The notes beneath the pieces are model-generated. The model worked only from the letters and a program-made list of their open reading frames with translations, searched no databases and was not told where the DNA came from. A stretch of 64,000 bases of DNA from an uncultured Sulfurimonas sp. (lineage in GTDB: Bacteria > Campylobacterota > Campylobacteria > Campylobacterales > Sulfurimonadaceae), in NCBI RefSeq assembly GCF_963662755.1, contig NZ_OY759725.1, positions 620,001-684,000 on the forward strand, read 5' to 3'. A program made the position numbers and the translations under genes. Below, in pieces: positions 1 through 8,683 of the stretch (position 1 is its first letter; each line of letters starts with the position of its first letter).

Positions 1-2649
1 ATTATGGAATCAATGCTCGGTTGGAAAGAGTACGAGATGGAAGTTATCCGCGATAAAGCCGATAACTGTATCATTGTTTGTGCAATTGAAAACTTTGACC
101 CAATGGGTGTTCATACAGGTGATAGCATTACTGTTGCTCCCGCTCTTACTCTAACTGACAAAGAGTACCAAAGAATGCGTAATGCTTCTTTTGATATTCT
201 AAGAGAAATTGGTGTTGATACTGGTGGTTCGAATGTTCAGTTTTCAATTTGCCCTAAAACAGGAAGAATGATTGTTATAGAGATGAACCCTCGTGTTTCT
301 CGCTCTTCTGCACTTGCATCTAAGGCTACAGGATATCCTATTGCAAAAGTTGCAACACTTTTAGCTATTGGTTACACACTAGATGAAATCACAAATGACA
401 TAACAGGAACTCCGGCATCTTTTGAGCCAGTAATTGACTATGTTGTCACTAAAATCCCTCGTTTTACATTTGAGAAATTTCCAGAAGCTCAAAACACACT
501 AAGCACAAGCATGAAATCTGTTGGCGAAGTTATGGCTATTGGTAGAACTTTCAAAGAGTCTATTCAAAAAGCTCTTTGTTCACTTGAAACTGGTCTTTGT
601 GGATTTGAACCTATAGATGCTGATGATGAATTTGTAAGACACGAAATCCGACGTCCAAATGCTGATCGTATTCTTTATGTAGCTGAAGGATTTCGTCGTG
701 GCATGAGTGTTGAAGATATGTTTGAACTTTCTCAAATTGATCCATGGTTTCTTTACCAACTAGAAGAGATGCTAAAAACTGAGACTACTATTACTGATAA
801 AATTCTCTTTGATGCAGAGTTTATGAGAAATATTAAAGTAGATGGTTTTTCAGATAAAAGAATTTCTCAACTAATAGCTATAAATTCTAATCAAATAGTA
901 AGCGAAAATGAAGTCTATGAAAAAAGAAAATCATTAGGAGTATCTTTAGAATTTAATGAAGTGGATACTTGTGCAGCAGAGTTTAAAGCTTTAACTCCAT
1001 ATCTATACTCTACTACAAATATAACAGCATCTCCAACTGCAAAAAATAGAGTTAGTGATAAGAAAAAAGTTCTTATCCTTGGTGGAGGTCCTAACAGAAT
1101 CGGTCAAGGTATAGAGTTTGACTACTGCTGTGTTCATGCTGCTTTCGCTCTTGAAGAGATGGATATAGAATGCATTATGTACAACTGTAATCCTGAAACT
1201 GTTTCTACTGACTATGACACTTCTGATGTACTTTACTTTGAGCCAATTGACTTTGAGCATGTTAGAGAAGTTTTAGAAAATGAACAACCTGATGGTATCA
1301 TAGTTCATTTTGGTGGACAAACTCCTCTAAAATTAGCAGATAAGTTAACTAAAATAGGTGCAAAAATTATAGGAACTACTTCTGCTGTGATTGATCTTGC
1401 AGAAGATAGAGAACAGTTTTCAAACTTTGTAATTTCTCACGGACTTAAACAACCTGCAAATGGTTTAGCTCGCAAGAAAGAAGAAGCTGGACCTATTGCT
1501 GAAAAACTAGGTTTTCCAGTTCTTGTTCGTCCATCTTTTGTTCTTGGTGGTCGTGGTATGAAAATCGTTTACAGCCATGAAGAACTAAATGAATATATGG
1601 CTCTTGCTATCTCAGTTTCAAACGAAGCACCTGTACTTATAGACAAGTTCTTAGATCAGGCGATTGAACTAGATGTAGATGCTATTAGTGATGGCAAAGA
1701 AGTCTATATCGGTTCTGTTATGCAACATATAGAAGAAGCTGGTATTCACTCAGGTGATAGTGCTTGTTCACTTCCTCCGGTAAATCTTAGCCAAGAAATG
1801 ATAGAAAAAGTAGAACAACAAACTAAAACTATAGCACTTGGTCTTGGTGTAGTGGGTCTTATGAATGTTCAATATGCAATATTTAAAGATGAAATTTATC
1901 TTATTGAAGTAAATCCTAGAGCTTCTCGAACTGTTCCTTTTGTATCAAAAGCTACTGGAATGCCTTTAGCTAAAGTTGCTACTCGTGTTATGGTTGGAGA
2001 AGATCTTAGAAGTGCCTTAGCATATTACGACAAATATGACATAGTTCAAGAAGTCAATGGACTTTTAAAACCAAAACTTAAAGGTCATGTTTCAGTTAAA
2101 GAAGCAGTTTTTCCTTTTCATAAACTTTATGGCGCCGACTTAGTTTTATCTCCTGAGATGAAATCAACTGGCGAAGTTATGGGTATAAGCTCAAACTTTG
2201 GTGTAAGTTTTGCAAAGGCTCAACTCTCAGCTGGAAATAAAATTCCAACAGGCGGAACTTGTTTCTTGTCTTTTGTAGATACAGACAAACAACACGCTGC
2301 AGAAATAGCTTCTGGTCTTCATAGACATGGATTTAAACTCGTTGCAACAAAAGGTACTCAACTAATCATAGAAGAAGCTGGCATCCCTTGTGAGCGTGTT
2401 CTTAAAATATCGGAAGGTCGTCCAAATATTGAAGATAGCATGAAAAATGATGAAATTGCTATGGCTATAAACACTTCGGACAACAATACATCTAAAAAAG
2501 ATGCTATTGTTATTCGTCAAGAAGTTTTAAGAAGAAGCATTCCATATTTCACTACTTTAAGTGCTGCTAGAGCTCTTATCTTAGCACTTGATGAAATGGG
2601 TGATGATTCATGGTCAGCATCTCAAGCCATACAAGACTTTCTAGCTTAA
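1..2649 (+). CDS. carB: Carbamoyl-phosphate synthase large subunit, 5' end outside window
   Basis: Uses glutamine-derived ammonia, bicarbonate and two ATP to make carbamoyl phosphate for arginine and pyrimidine synthesis, in complex with CarA in the cytosol. The frame is open from base 1 and 882 residues are visible of a family length near 1080, so roughly the first 200 are missing. Visible parts are the end of the first ATP-grasp unit ([17 protein letters not shown] near residue 100), the oligomerisation region, the start of the second synthetase half ([15 protein letters not shown] near 360), the second ATP-grasp motif ([10 protein letters not shown] near 510) and a C-terminal MGS-like allosteric domain after about residue 755. 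The next gene begins 2 bases after the stop, so they are probably co-transcribed. Identity is secure. Confidence 0.97.
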   Translation: MMESMLGWKEYEMEVIRDKADNCIIVCAIENFDPMGVHTGDSITVAPALTLTDKEYQRMRNASFDILREIGVDTGGSNVQFSICPKTGRMIVIEMNPRVSRSSALASKATGYPIAKVATLLAIGYTLDEITNDITGTPASFEPVIDYVVTKIPRFTFEKFPEAQNTLSTSMKSVGEVMAIGRTFKESIQKALCSLETGLCGFEPIDADDEFVRHEIRRPNADRILYVAEGFRRGMSVEDMFELSQIDPWFLYQLEEMLKTETTITDKILFDAEFMRNIKVDGFSDKRISQLIAINSNQIVSENEVYEKRKSLGVSLEFNEVDTCAAEFKALTPYLYSTTNITASPTAKNRVSDKKKVLILGGGPNRIGQGIEFDYCCVHAAFALEEMDIECIMYNCNPETVSTDYDTSDVLYFEPIDFEHVREVLENEQPDGIIVHFGGQTPLKLADKLTKIGAKIIGTTSAVIDLAEDREQFSNFVISHGLKQPANGLARKKEEAGPIAEKLGFPVLVRPSFVLGGRGMKIVYSHEELNEYMALAISVSNEAPVLIDKFLDQAIELDVDAISDGKEVYIGSVMQHIEEAGIHSGDSACSLPPVNLSQEMIEKVEQQTKTIALGLGVVGLMNVQYAIFKDEIYLIEVNPRASRTVPFVSKATGMPLAKVATRVMVGEDLRSALAYYDKYDIVQEVNGLLKPKLKGHVSVKEAVFPFHKLYGADLVLSPEMKSTGEVMGISSNFGVSFAKAQLSAGNKIPTGGTCFLSFVDTDKQHAAEIASGLHRHGFKLVATKGTQLIIEEAGIPCERVLKISEGRPNIEDSMKNDEIAMAINTSDNNTSKKDAIVIRQEVLRRSIPYFTTLSAARALILALDEMGDDSWSASQAIQDFLA

Positions 2650-2651
2650 AA

Positions 2652-3083
2652 GTGAAGATAGTTCTCACTCAAACTGACACGACTGTCGGTTTTTTATCTC
2701 AAGATGCTACAAAGCTTCAAGAGATAAAAAAGAGAGAACTCACAAAACCATTTATTAAGGTATATAAAAACTTCAAAACACTCCTCGCTTGCGGACATAG
2801 AATTCCTAATAATTATAAAAATACTTTAAGAAGATCAAACAAAACAACATTTATAGTAAAAAATAGAGCCTTTAGAGTAGCAAATACATCTCTTAACTCT
2901 CAACTATTAAGGGATTTAACATGGAGCTACTCTACTTCTGCAAATGAATCAAGCAAAAATTTTAATCGTGTTTTTTGTATAGAAAAAGCTGATATAATAA
3001 TAGAGGATAAAGAAGGCTTGAAGGAAAATGCTTCGTCTTCTTTGTTTATACTAAATCATAAAAAAAGGAAAAAAATTAGATGA
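2652..3083 (+). CDS. Sua5/YciO/YrdC-family protein (TsaC-like)
   Basis: This 143-residue protein opens with KIVLTQTDTTVGFLSQDA, the family's TDTxxG entry motif, followed by IKKRELTKPFIKVYKN, which matches the IKxRxxxKPF nucleotide-binding segment, and later STSANESS, matching the conserved STSAN motif. TsaC/Sua5 proteins make threonylcarbamoyl-AMP for tRNA t6A37 modification. This copy is short and lacks a clear PGPxT segment, so it may be a divergent paralogue and not the main TsaC. I chose the GTG at 2652, just after the carB stop, because the conserved domain begins there. An upstream in-frame ATG at 2610 would run 40 bases into carB. It overlaps the next gene by ATGA. Confidence 0.7.
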   Translation: MKIVLTQTDTTVGFLSQDATKLQEIKKRELTKPFIKVYKNFKTLLACGHRIPNNYKNTLRRSNKTTFIVKNRAFRVANTSLNSQLLRDLTWSYSTSANESSKNFNRVFCIEKADIIIEDKEGLKENASSSLFILNHKKRKKIR

Positions 3084-3523
3084 CAAAATTTTTTCAGGCA
3101 TTTTTGACTGGTATTTTTTTTACATTTCTTTTAGATTTTTTTATTTTTTTAGGAATTAAACAAAACTATATAGATTTTTATGAGATTGATTTGTACTACA
3201 ATGTTTTGTTTGCAGATCATCAAAATATATATTTGTATGCACTTGTAAGTTCTTTACTTGGATTTGTAATTATATATATTGATAATGTAAAATTTAGTTT
3301 AGTAATATTTGGTTTTTTATTTATCTTATCTCTTTCAACACTTATACCACCAGTTGGCCATGCTCTAGCAGAAAAACTTTTTATGAAAAAGAATATTACG
3401 CTTCAAGATAAAAAGCATACCTATACAGGTGATTTATATTACGATGGAAGAAGTAAAATAACATTTTATGACTATGAGCTTAAAAAAACAATACTATTAA
3501 ATAAAAAGGATTTAATTAAATGA
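3080..3523 (+). CDS. Small membrane protein of unknown function
   Basis: I do not recognise this 147-residue protein. It has about three hydrophobic segments (near residues 5-25, 48-67 and 71-92) followed by a polar tail of about 50 residues rich in Lys, Asp and Tyr, so an inner-membrane protein with a soluble C-terminus is likely. It starts on the ATGA overlap with the YrdC-like gene and ends on another ATGA overlap with the lipoprotein gene. It is therefore translationally coupled within the carB-distal operon and may act with the lipoprotein downstream. It does not look like the DUF350 membrane partner found beside some ygiBC-type pairs. Confidence 0.6.
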   Translation: MTKFFQAFLTGIFFTFLLDFFIFLGIKQNYIDFYEIDLYYNVLFADHQNIYLYALVSSLLGFVIIYIDNVKFSLVIFGFLFILSLSTLIPPVGHALAEKLFMKKNITLQDKKHTYTGDLYYDGRSKITFYDYELKKTILLNKKDLIK

Positions 3524-4089
3524 AGTATACAAGTATAGCAAGCGGAGTGGCCCTTGGGAGTGCTGGTGTAGTAATGATGAGCGTTTTAGCTGGATGTTCA
3601 GCTCAAGAACAACAGCAACAAGCACAAAATAAATTTTTAGTTATAGAACAACAAGCTAATGGAAAATATACAGTAGTTGAAGAGATGCCAACTGAAGGTC
3701 CAAGTAGAGCCATTATACGTGAAAAAGATGCAAATGGTAACACTACTGAGCGTTTTATGAGCGAAGCAGAAATGAAAGCGTTGGCTGAGCAAGAGTATAA
3801 AAAAGTTCAAGACGGAACTTCTGAGACTGTTCAAAGTGGAGATAGCAGTGCTGGAATGGGTTTAGCAGGAACTATTTTGGCGGTTGCAGCGGGATCACTT
3901 CTTGGGAATATGATAGGCAATGCACTTATGAACAACAAAAACTTTTCAAAGCGTTCTAGTGCCGTAAACAAAAGTGCTTACAGTCGTTCAGCAGCTTCTA
4001 GAGCATCTAGCAGTTCATCTTCAAAAAAAAGTTTCTTTGGCGGTAACTCAAAAAGCTCATCATATGGAAGTAGAAGTTACAGCGGATAA
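3520..4089 (+). CDS. UPF0323-type lipoprotein
   Basis: This 189-residue protein begins with a lipoprotein signal ending in VLAGC; Cys26 is the predicted lipidation site after cleavage by Lsp. The following segment is Gln-rich, then comes a small folded region, a Gly/Ala-rich hydrophobic stretch near residues 110-135 (AGTILAVAAGSLLGNMIGNA) and a low-complexity Ser/Lys/Arg tail with many SSS and SYG repeats. This order matches the UPF0323 lipoproteins of Campylobacterota. The next gene encodes an ATP-grasp GspS-like protein, an arrangement resembling E. coli ygiB-ygiC. Function is unknown, and an envelope role is inferred from the lipobox and the partner. Confidence 0.75.
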   Translation: MKYTSIASGVALGSAGVVMMSVLAGCSAQEQQQQAQNKFLVIEQQANGKYTVVEEMPTEGPSRAIIREKDANGNTTERFMSEAEMKALAEQEYKKVQDGTSETVQSGDSSAGMGLAGTILAVAAGSLLGNMIGNALMNNKNFSKRSSAVNKSAYSRSAASRASSSSSSKKSFFGGNSKSSSYGSRSYSG

Positions 4090-4110
4090 ACTTTGTACGA
4101 CTAAAATAAG

Positions 4111-4166
4111 GTGAGGCTAAAGCCACACATCCAGAAAAACCAAAGGACGTGCGACTTTAGTCGCAC
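4111..4166. repeat. Tandem pair of short hairpins with CTAAAG/CTTTAG cores
   Basis: Two inverted repeats lie in the gap between the lipoprotein gene and the GspS-like gene. The first, 4111-4128, pairs GTG-A-GGCT with AGCC-A-CAC around AA. The second, 4149-4166, is a perfect seven-base stem, GTGCGAC with GTCGCAC, around TTTA. Both have CTAAAG or its complement CTTTAG at the centre. They sit upstream of the strong start at 4186 and could be a REP-like intergenic element or an mRNA structure between the two genes. A third hairpin with the same core lies at 10905-10934. Confidence 0.6.
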
Positions 4167-4185
4167 CACAACAGGAAAAACAGTT

Positions 4186-5364
4186 ATGATTAAACTACAA
4201 AAATTAAACCCACTAGAAGATGCTACTCTTGAAGAGTTAGGATTTACTTGGCATACTGATGCTGACGGCACTAAGTATATAAATGATGAACTTGTAGAAA
4301 TCTCACAAGAAGAAGCTGAAGCATACTATGAAGCTGGCAATGAGATTTATGATATGTTTGTTGAAGCTGCACAATATGTGATAGAAAACAATCTTTTTTT
4401 TGAACTAGGAATTCCATTTAATCTTATAGATGCGATTAAAAAAAGTTGGGATAATGATGTTCATTGGCATATTTATGGTCGTTTTGATTTAGCTGGTGGA
4501 ATCGATGGTAAAGATATAAAACTAATAGAATTTAATGCTGATACACCTACCTCTCTTTTTGAAACAACACTTCTTCAGTGGGCACTATTAAAACAAAACA
4601 ATATGGATGAAGAGAAGCAATTTAATAATGTCTATGAAGCTATAAGTCAAAATTTTAAAAGATTAATTACTCTAGATGATGATATAGAGTTATTTGAAGA
4701 GCGTTATGATGGCTGGAAGATACTTTTCTCATCCGTTGAAGGTAATGATGAAGAAGAAGCTACAACAAGACTTCTACAACAGATGGCGACAGACGCAGGT
4801 TTCAATACAAGTTTTGAGTACTTACAAAATGTAAAGTTTGATGAGAATGGTATCTTTGATGCAAATGACAATCAATATGAGTATTGGTTTAAACTCTTTC
4901 CTTGGGAAGATATAGGAAGCGATGAACCAGAATTGGCAACAACTCTAAGTACTATTATGCAAAATCAAAAAGCTATAATACTTAACCCAGCATATACTCT
5001 TCTTTTTCAATCAAAAGGTATTATGAAAATTATGAGTGATTTATTTCCAGAGAGTCCTTATCTACTTAAAACTTCTTTTGAACCTTTAAAAAACATCAAA
5101 CAAGTTGAAAAAACTGTTTTTGGTAGAGAAGGTGCTAACACTAAAATTATAGATGCTAATGGAAATATACTTGAGCAAATTGATGGTCCTTATGATAATT
5201 ATAAAAAAGTTTATCAAGAATATACCGAGTTTAATAAAGATGAAAAAGGAACTAAATACCAAGCAGGTTTATTTTTTGCTTATGATTCTTGTGGTCTTAG
5301 CTTTAGAAAAGGTTCAGAAATCATGGACAATATGAGTAAATTTGTAGGACATATTTTAGTTTAA
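4186..5364 (+). CDS. Glutathionylspermidine synthase-like ATP-grasp protein (YgiC-like)
   Basis: This 392-residue protein has the GSP-synthase C-terminal fold signature: an Arg-Phe-Asp segment (HIYGRFDLAGG), then LIEFNADTPTSLFET, where Glu and Asn are the usual metal and nucleotide ligands, and an FSSVEGNDEEEATTRLL segment. It lacks the N-terminal amidase domain of true bifunctional Gsp, as YgiC and YjfC do. I chose the ATG at 4186 after ACAGGAAAA; the in-frame ATG at 4111 falls inside the upstream hairpin and adds unconserved residues. Family members are proposed to ligate a peptide or polyamine with ATP, but the substrate is unknown. The lipoprotein next door suggests an envelope-linked role. 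Confidence 0.8.
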   Translation: MIKLQKLNPLEDATLEELGFTWHTDADGTKYINDELVEISQEEAEAYYEAGNEIYDMFVEAAQYVIENNLFFELGIPFNLIDAIKKSWDNDVHWHIYGRFDLAGGIDGKDIKLIEFNADTPTSLFETTLLQWALLKQNNMDEEKQFNNVYEAISQNFKRLITLDDDIELFEERYDGWKILFSSVEGNDEEEATTRLLQQMATDAGFNTSFEYLQNVKFDENGIFDANDNQYEYWFKLFPWEDIGSDEPELATTLSTIMQNQKAIILNPAYTLLFQSKGIMKIMSDLFPESPYLLKTSFEPLKNIKQVEKTVFGREGANTKIIDANGNILEQIDGPYDNYKKVYQEYTEFNKDEKGTKYQAGLFFAYDSCGLSFRKGSEIMDNMSKFVGHILV

Positions 5365-5425
5365 TTTTTAAATTAAAGTTTAAAGGCTAAGAAAAATAAA
5401 AATAATTACATTATCTTTTGTTTCA

Positions 5426-6184
5426 TTATAAAATATTTTTTATTTTTAAAGAATCAATAACAATTTTTTTTCTTAACCTTAACTGACTTTCATTGATATT
5501 AGCGTTCATTGCAAAAAAATAAATATCTTTTTTCGTTTTAACATAGCCAACATACCATCCTACGGTCCCACTCCAACCAGTTTTAGCTTTAATTTCATAA
5601 GTGTCATTTTTTTCTATGCTCAAAATATTTTTTGTAATATCAATATACTTTTTATCGATAGGTAAATTGTAAGTATAAAATTTTTTAAGAAAATCAATCT
5701 CTTCATATGCAGAAACTTTCAAAGTTCCTCCACCTAACCAAAATGAAGATTTATCTGAACCTATTATTTTATTTCCATAATTAAATTTTTCTAAATACTC
5801 TAAATATTTCTCTTTTGAAATAGATTTTGAAAACTTTTGATAACACCAAACACACGAAACTCTCATTGCAGAGTGTAAAGTTTGATCTTCATTCCAACTT
5901 TCATATTCTCTATTAACACCATTCCATTTGATAGTATCATTTTCATTTTTGATAAGTTTTTCATTGAGTGCAATTAGCGTATGTGGAATTTTAAAAGTTG
6001 AAGCTACAATAAATCTCTCATTAGCTCTTGTAGCATTAAAAACATAATTTTGTTTATTTTTAAGTGATGAAATAACTAACGTTCCATCAATATCGTACTT
6101 CTCAAATATTTTTTTTAGCTCTAAGTCTTCAGCATATAAAAAACTAAACGATAAAAAAATAAAGAGTATTATTTTATTTAACAT
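5426..6184 (-). CDS. Class D (OXA-type) beta-lactamase
   Basis: This 252-residue periplasmic serine hydrolase has a signal peptide of about 18 residues ending LYA. All class D active-site motifs are present: S62-T-F-K65 (nucleophile and carboxylated Lys), S110-C-V112, Y136-G-N138, an FWLGGG segment near 148-153 and K201-T-G203. The gene is therefore predicted to be catalytically intact and to hydrolyse penicillin-type beta-lactams. Length is typical of OXA enzymes. It stands alone between groEL and the GspS-like gene, convergent with the latter, with base composition like its surroundings and no insertion sequence nearby. This suggests an intrinsic chromosomal enzyme, as in Campylobacter and Arcobacter relatives, and not a recent gain. 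Confidence 0.92.
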   Translation of the reverse strand: MLNKIILFIFLSFSFLYAEDLELKKIFEKYDIDGTLVISSLKNKQNYVFNATRANERFIVASTFKIPHTLIALNEKLIKNENDTIKWNGVNREYESWNEDQTLHSAMRVSCVWCYQKFSKSISKEKYLEYLEKFNYGNKIIGSDKSSFWLGGGTLKVSAYEEIDFLKKFYTYNLPIDKKYIDITKNILSIEKNDTYEIKAKTGWSGTVGWYVGYVKTKKDIYFFAMNANINESQLRLRKKIVIDSLKIKNIL

Positions 6185-6206
6185 AATTATCCATCTTTTT
6201 TATTTT

Positions 6207-6236
6207 ATTATAAAAAAATAGATTTACCACACTCAA
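6207..6236 (-). promoter_or_regulatory. Predicted promoter of the beta-lactamase gene
   Basis: On the minus strand a TATAAT hexamer (6212-6207) lies 22 bases before the beta-lactamase start, with TTGAGT (6236-6231) 18 bases upstream of it. The -35-like box lies in the loop and arm of the groEL terminator hairpin and the -10 box lies in its T-tract side, so the two signals overlap physically. This is a sequence match only. Confidence 0.5.
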
Positions 6237-6251
6237 AAAAGTGCGGTAAAT
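6210..6251 (-). terminator. Rho-independent terminator of groES-groEL
   Basis: Read on the minus strand, ATTTACCGCACT pairs with AGTGTGGTAAAT (12 base pairs including one G-U) around a TTTTTG loop, followed by CTATTTTTTTATA. It begins about 30 bases after the groEL stop. Stem plus T-tract is the classic intrinsic terminator form. Confidence 0.8.
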
Positions 6252-6280
6252 AGAGAATTTTAAAGAGAATGTAACAACTG

Positions 6281-7921
6281 CTACATCATCCCTGGCATCC
6301 CCATTTGTGGAGGCATTCCACCACCCATATCTCCAGAAGTATGGTTTTCTTCTGGAATTTCATAAATTGCAGCTTCTGTTGTGAGAAGAAGAGAAGAAAC
6401 TGATGTTGCATTTGTTAAAGCTACACGACCAACTTTAAGTGGATCAATTATTCCAGCTTCAAACATATCTACATATTCACCGGTTGCAGCATTAAAACCT
6501 ACATTTTCATTTTCTGCACTCTCAACAGCATTTACTACAACACCTGTATCATAACCAGCATTTTTAGCTATTTGTTTCATTGGAGCTTTTACGGCACGAA
6601 GAATAATTTCACAACCAATAAGTTGGTCACCTTCAAGGTCAAGTTTAACTTTTGCTGCAGCACGAACAAGAGCAGCTCCACCACCGATAACGATGCCCTC
6701 TTCTACTGCAGCTTTTGTTGCACTTAGTGCATCATCAACTCTATCTTTTTTCTCTTTCATCTCAGTTTCAGTTGCAGCACCAACTTTAATTACAGCTACT
6801 CCACCACTAAGTTTTGCAAGACGTTCTTGAAGTTTTTCTTTATCATATTCGCTAGTTGTAGCATCAATTTGAACTTTAATTTCAGAAATTCTTGCTTTAA
6901 CTGCTGATTCATCACCAGCACCATTTACTATTACAGTATTGTCTTTATCTATAATTACACGCGTAGCTTGTCCTAGCATTGCTATTGTTGCACCCTCAAG
7001 TGTATGACCAGTTTCTTCAGCTATAACAGTACCAGCTGTAAGAGTTGCAATATCTTGAAGCATTGCTTTTCTTCTATCACCAAAACCTGGAGCTTTAACA
7101 GCTGATATATTTAAAACACCGCGAAGTTTATTCACAACTAAAGTTGAAAGTGCTTCACCTTCTACATCTTCAGCTATAATAAGAAGTGGACGAGAAGTTT
7201 TTTGAACTTGCTCTAAAACTGGAAGTAAATCTTTTAATGATGAGATTTTACTATCAGCTAAAAGAATCCAAGGGTTTTCAATCTCAGCAATCATCTTTTC
7301 AGTATTTGTTATAAAATAAGGACTTAAATAACCACGATCGAACTGCATACCTTCAACAACATCTAGCTCATCTGAGATACCTTTAGCTTCTTCAACAGTT
7401 ATAACACCATCTTGACCTACTCTATCCATAGCCTCAGCAATCATATCACCAATAGTACTATCAGAATTTGCAGAGATAGTAGCTACTTGAGCTATATCTT
7501 GTTTACCATTAACAGCCTTACTAGATGCTTTAAGATTTGCTAAAATTGCTTCACAAGCTTTGTCCATTCCACGTTTTACTTCAACAGGATTAGCACCTGC
7601 TGTAATATTTCTTAGACCTTCACTAAATATTGCGTTTGCAAGAACTGTAGCAGTAGTTGTTCCGTCTCCTGCTTCATCAGCAGTATTAGATGCTACTTCT
7701 TTTACAAGTTGAGCACCCATATCTTCTAGTTTGTCTTTTAACTCAATCTCACGTGCAACTGAAACACCATCTTTAGTGATAACAGGAGAGCCATAACTCT
7801 TTTGAATTAAAACATTACGACCACGAGGACCCATAGTTACTTTTACTGCATCTGTTAGTTTTTGAACACCACGAGCTAATGCATTACGAGCATTATCTGA
7901 AAATATTATCTCTTTTGCCAT
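6281..7921 (-). CDS. groL: Chaperonin GroEL (60 kDa)
   Basis: This cytosolic ATP-dependent chaperonin forms double heptameric rings with the GroES cap. At 546 residues it has normal length. Diagnostic segments are the nucleotide site [11 protein letters not shown] near residue 86, a long conserved apical domain and a Met/Gly-rich C-terminal tail ([14 protein letters not shown]). Start [15 protein letters not shown] is standard. It lies 123 bases downstream of groES on the same strand, giving the usual groES-groEL operon, and is followed by a strong terminator. Confidence 0.98.
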   Translation of the reverse strand: MAKEIIFSDNARNALARGVQKLTDAVKVTMGPRGRNVLIQKSYGSPVITKDGVSVAREIELKDKLEDMGAQLVKEVASNTADEAGDGTTTATVLANAIFSEGLRNITAGANPVEVKRGMDKACEAILANLKASSKAVNGKQDIAQVATISANSDSTIGDMIAEAMDRVGQDGVITVEEAKGISDELDVVEGMQFDRGYLSPYFITNTEKMIAEIENPWILLADSKISSLKDLLPVLEQVQKTSRPLLIIAEDVEGEALSTLVVNKLRGVLNISAVKAPGFGDRRKAMLQDIATLTAGTVIAEETGHTLEGATIAMLGQATRVIIDKDNTVIVNGAGDESAVKARISEIKVQIDATTSEYDKEKLQERLAKLSGGVAVIKVGAATETEMKEKKDRVDDALSATKAAVEEGIVIGGGAALVRAAAKVKLDLEGDQLIGCEIILRAVKAPMKQIAKNAGYDTGVVVNAVESAENENVGFNAATGEYVDMFEAGIIDPLKVGRVALTNATSVSSLLLTTEAAIYEIPEENHTSGDMGGGMPPQMGMPGMM

Positions 7922-8044
7922 ATTTATAATTCCTTATTTATACCCAACTTGCAGGTAATTTGTAAATGAAGATAGTCTTCATTATTTAGTTAGTAAAAAA
8001 TATTTTTACCTTATTTAGACTGTTATGCTTGTTAAAACTTTCTG

Positions 8045-8305
8045 TTAAGCAATAATTCCAAATATATCATCAATTTCTAATACTAAAAATTTATCTCCAT
8101 TAAGAGTGACTTCATTTCCAGAATACTTACCAAAAAGTACCACTTGTCCTTTTGATAAATCTGAAACTTCTCTGCTAACAGCTACAACTTCACCCTGTGA
8201 AGGTTTTTCTGTTGCATTATCAGGAATGATAATTCCAGAAGCAGTTGTATTTGTCTCTTCTACTCTTTTTACTAAAACTCTTTTACCCAATGGTTGAAAA
8301 TTCAT
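8045..8305 (-). CDS. groS: Co-chaperonin GroES
   Basis: An 86-residue co-chaperonin that caps GroEL. It has the N-terminal [14 protein letters not shown], the mobile-loop region [24 protein letters not shown] and the closing [11 protein letters not shown] segment. It starts with ATG after AAGGAA on the minus strand. The upstream region carries a good sigma70-type promoter but no CIRCE inverted repeat (TTAGCACTC-N9-GAGTGCTAA), so HrcA control through a CIRCE site is not visible here. Confidence 0.97.
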   Translation of the reverse strand: MNFQPLGKRVLVKRVEETNTTASGIIIPDNATEKPSQGEVVAVSREVSDLSKGQVVLFGKYSGNEVTLNGDKFLVLEIDDIFGIIA

Positions 8306-8341
8306 TAACTTTCCTTTTAAAATTTATAAATTGTGATGGAA

Positions 8342-8370
8342 ATATTACAAAAAAAAAGTAACAAAGTCAA
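8342..8370 (-). promoter_or_regulatory. groS: Predicted groES-groEL promoter
   Basis: On the minus strand TTGACT (8370-8365) is followed after exactly 17 bases by TATAAT-like TAATAT (8347-8342), about 37 bases before the groES ATG. This is close to the sigma70 consensus. The spacer contains a run of nine T. The extra regulators of this operon cannot be told from the sequence. Confidence 0.65.
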
Positions 8371-8486
8371 CACCCTTTAGTCACTAAGACTAAGCTTTCT
8401 TTATTGAGTTTAGTTAAAATTATTTAGCCATAAAATTTAATTAAAACTTTACAAGCAATCAAAGCTATTTTAAAGTTTTAAATAGA

Positions 8487-8492
8487 TAAAAT
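8487..8492 (+). promoter_or_regulatory. Possible -10 box of the tRNA-Met gene
   Basis: TAAAAT lies 18 bases before the tRNA 5' end in an AT-rich stretch, a suitable distance for a short-leader tRNA transcript. No clear -35 box is visible, which is common in this phylum. Confidence 0.35.
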
Positions 8493-8510
8493 TCCGTCCT
8501 CTTAAAAGAT

Positions 8511-8587
8511 GTCACGGTAGCTCAGCTGGTTAGAGCACTGGTCTCATAAGCCGGGGGTCGGGGGTTCAAGTCCCCCCCTTGACACCA
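8511..8587 (+). tRNA. tRNA-Met (anticodon CAT)
   Basis: A 77-nt cloverleaf. The acceptor arms are GTCACGG and CCTTGAC (one C-U mismatch), the D arm is GCTC...GAGC, the anticodon stem CTGGT/GCCGG carries loop CTCATAA with anticodon CAT, the T arm is GGGGG-TTCAAGT-CCCCC, and CCA is encoded. A paired 1-72 position argues for elongator Met over initiator; tRNA-Ile2 with lysidine-modified CAT is the alternative. The 3' end from 8571 is part of the attachment site of the adjacent integrated element, so the tRNA is kept whole. Confidence 0.93.
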
Positions 8588-8590
8588 TTT
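8571..8590 (+). repeat. attL: tRNA 3' end copy of the 20-bp attachment repeat
   Basis: Direct repeat identical to 14128-14147. It covers the last 17 bases of the tRNA including CCA plus TTT. The copies diverge immediately after (T here, C at the right end). Confidence 0.85.
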
Positions 8591-8649
8591 TCCTACAAAC
8601 CCCTATATAGCGATAAATAGGACTTCAAAAGTCTTTTGTTACACAATTT

Positions 8650-8664
8650 GTTTCACTTTTTGTT
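8650..8664 (+). repeat. Left copy of arm-like repeat GTTTCACTTTTTGTT
   Basis: A 15-base motif identical to 14058-14072 and in the same orientation, lying 60-80 bases inside each attachment site. Both ends also share a degenerate CCCTAT-TATAGCG-TA motif nearer the core (8601-8615 and 14091-14106). These could be arm-type integrase sites. At this end an inverted repeat TGTTAC/GTAACA (8661-8682) directly precedes the integrase start and could be an operator. Confidence 0.5.
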
Positions 8665-8683
8665 ACACTTTAAAGGGTAACAC

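Noticed and set aside
1003..1260. 85-codon minus-strand frame inside carB
   Set aside because: It is the antisense shadow of a strongly conserved coding region with no ribosome-binding site.
8306..8341. CIRCE element upstream of groES
   Set aside because: No TTAGCACTC/GAGTGCTAA inverted repeat or near match was found between the promoter and the start codon.
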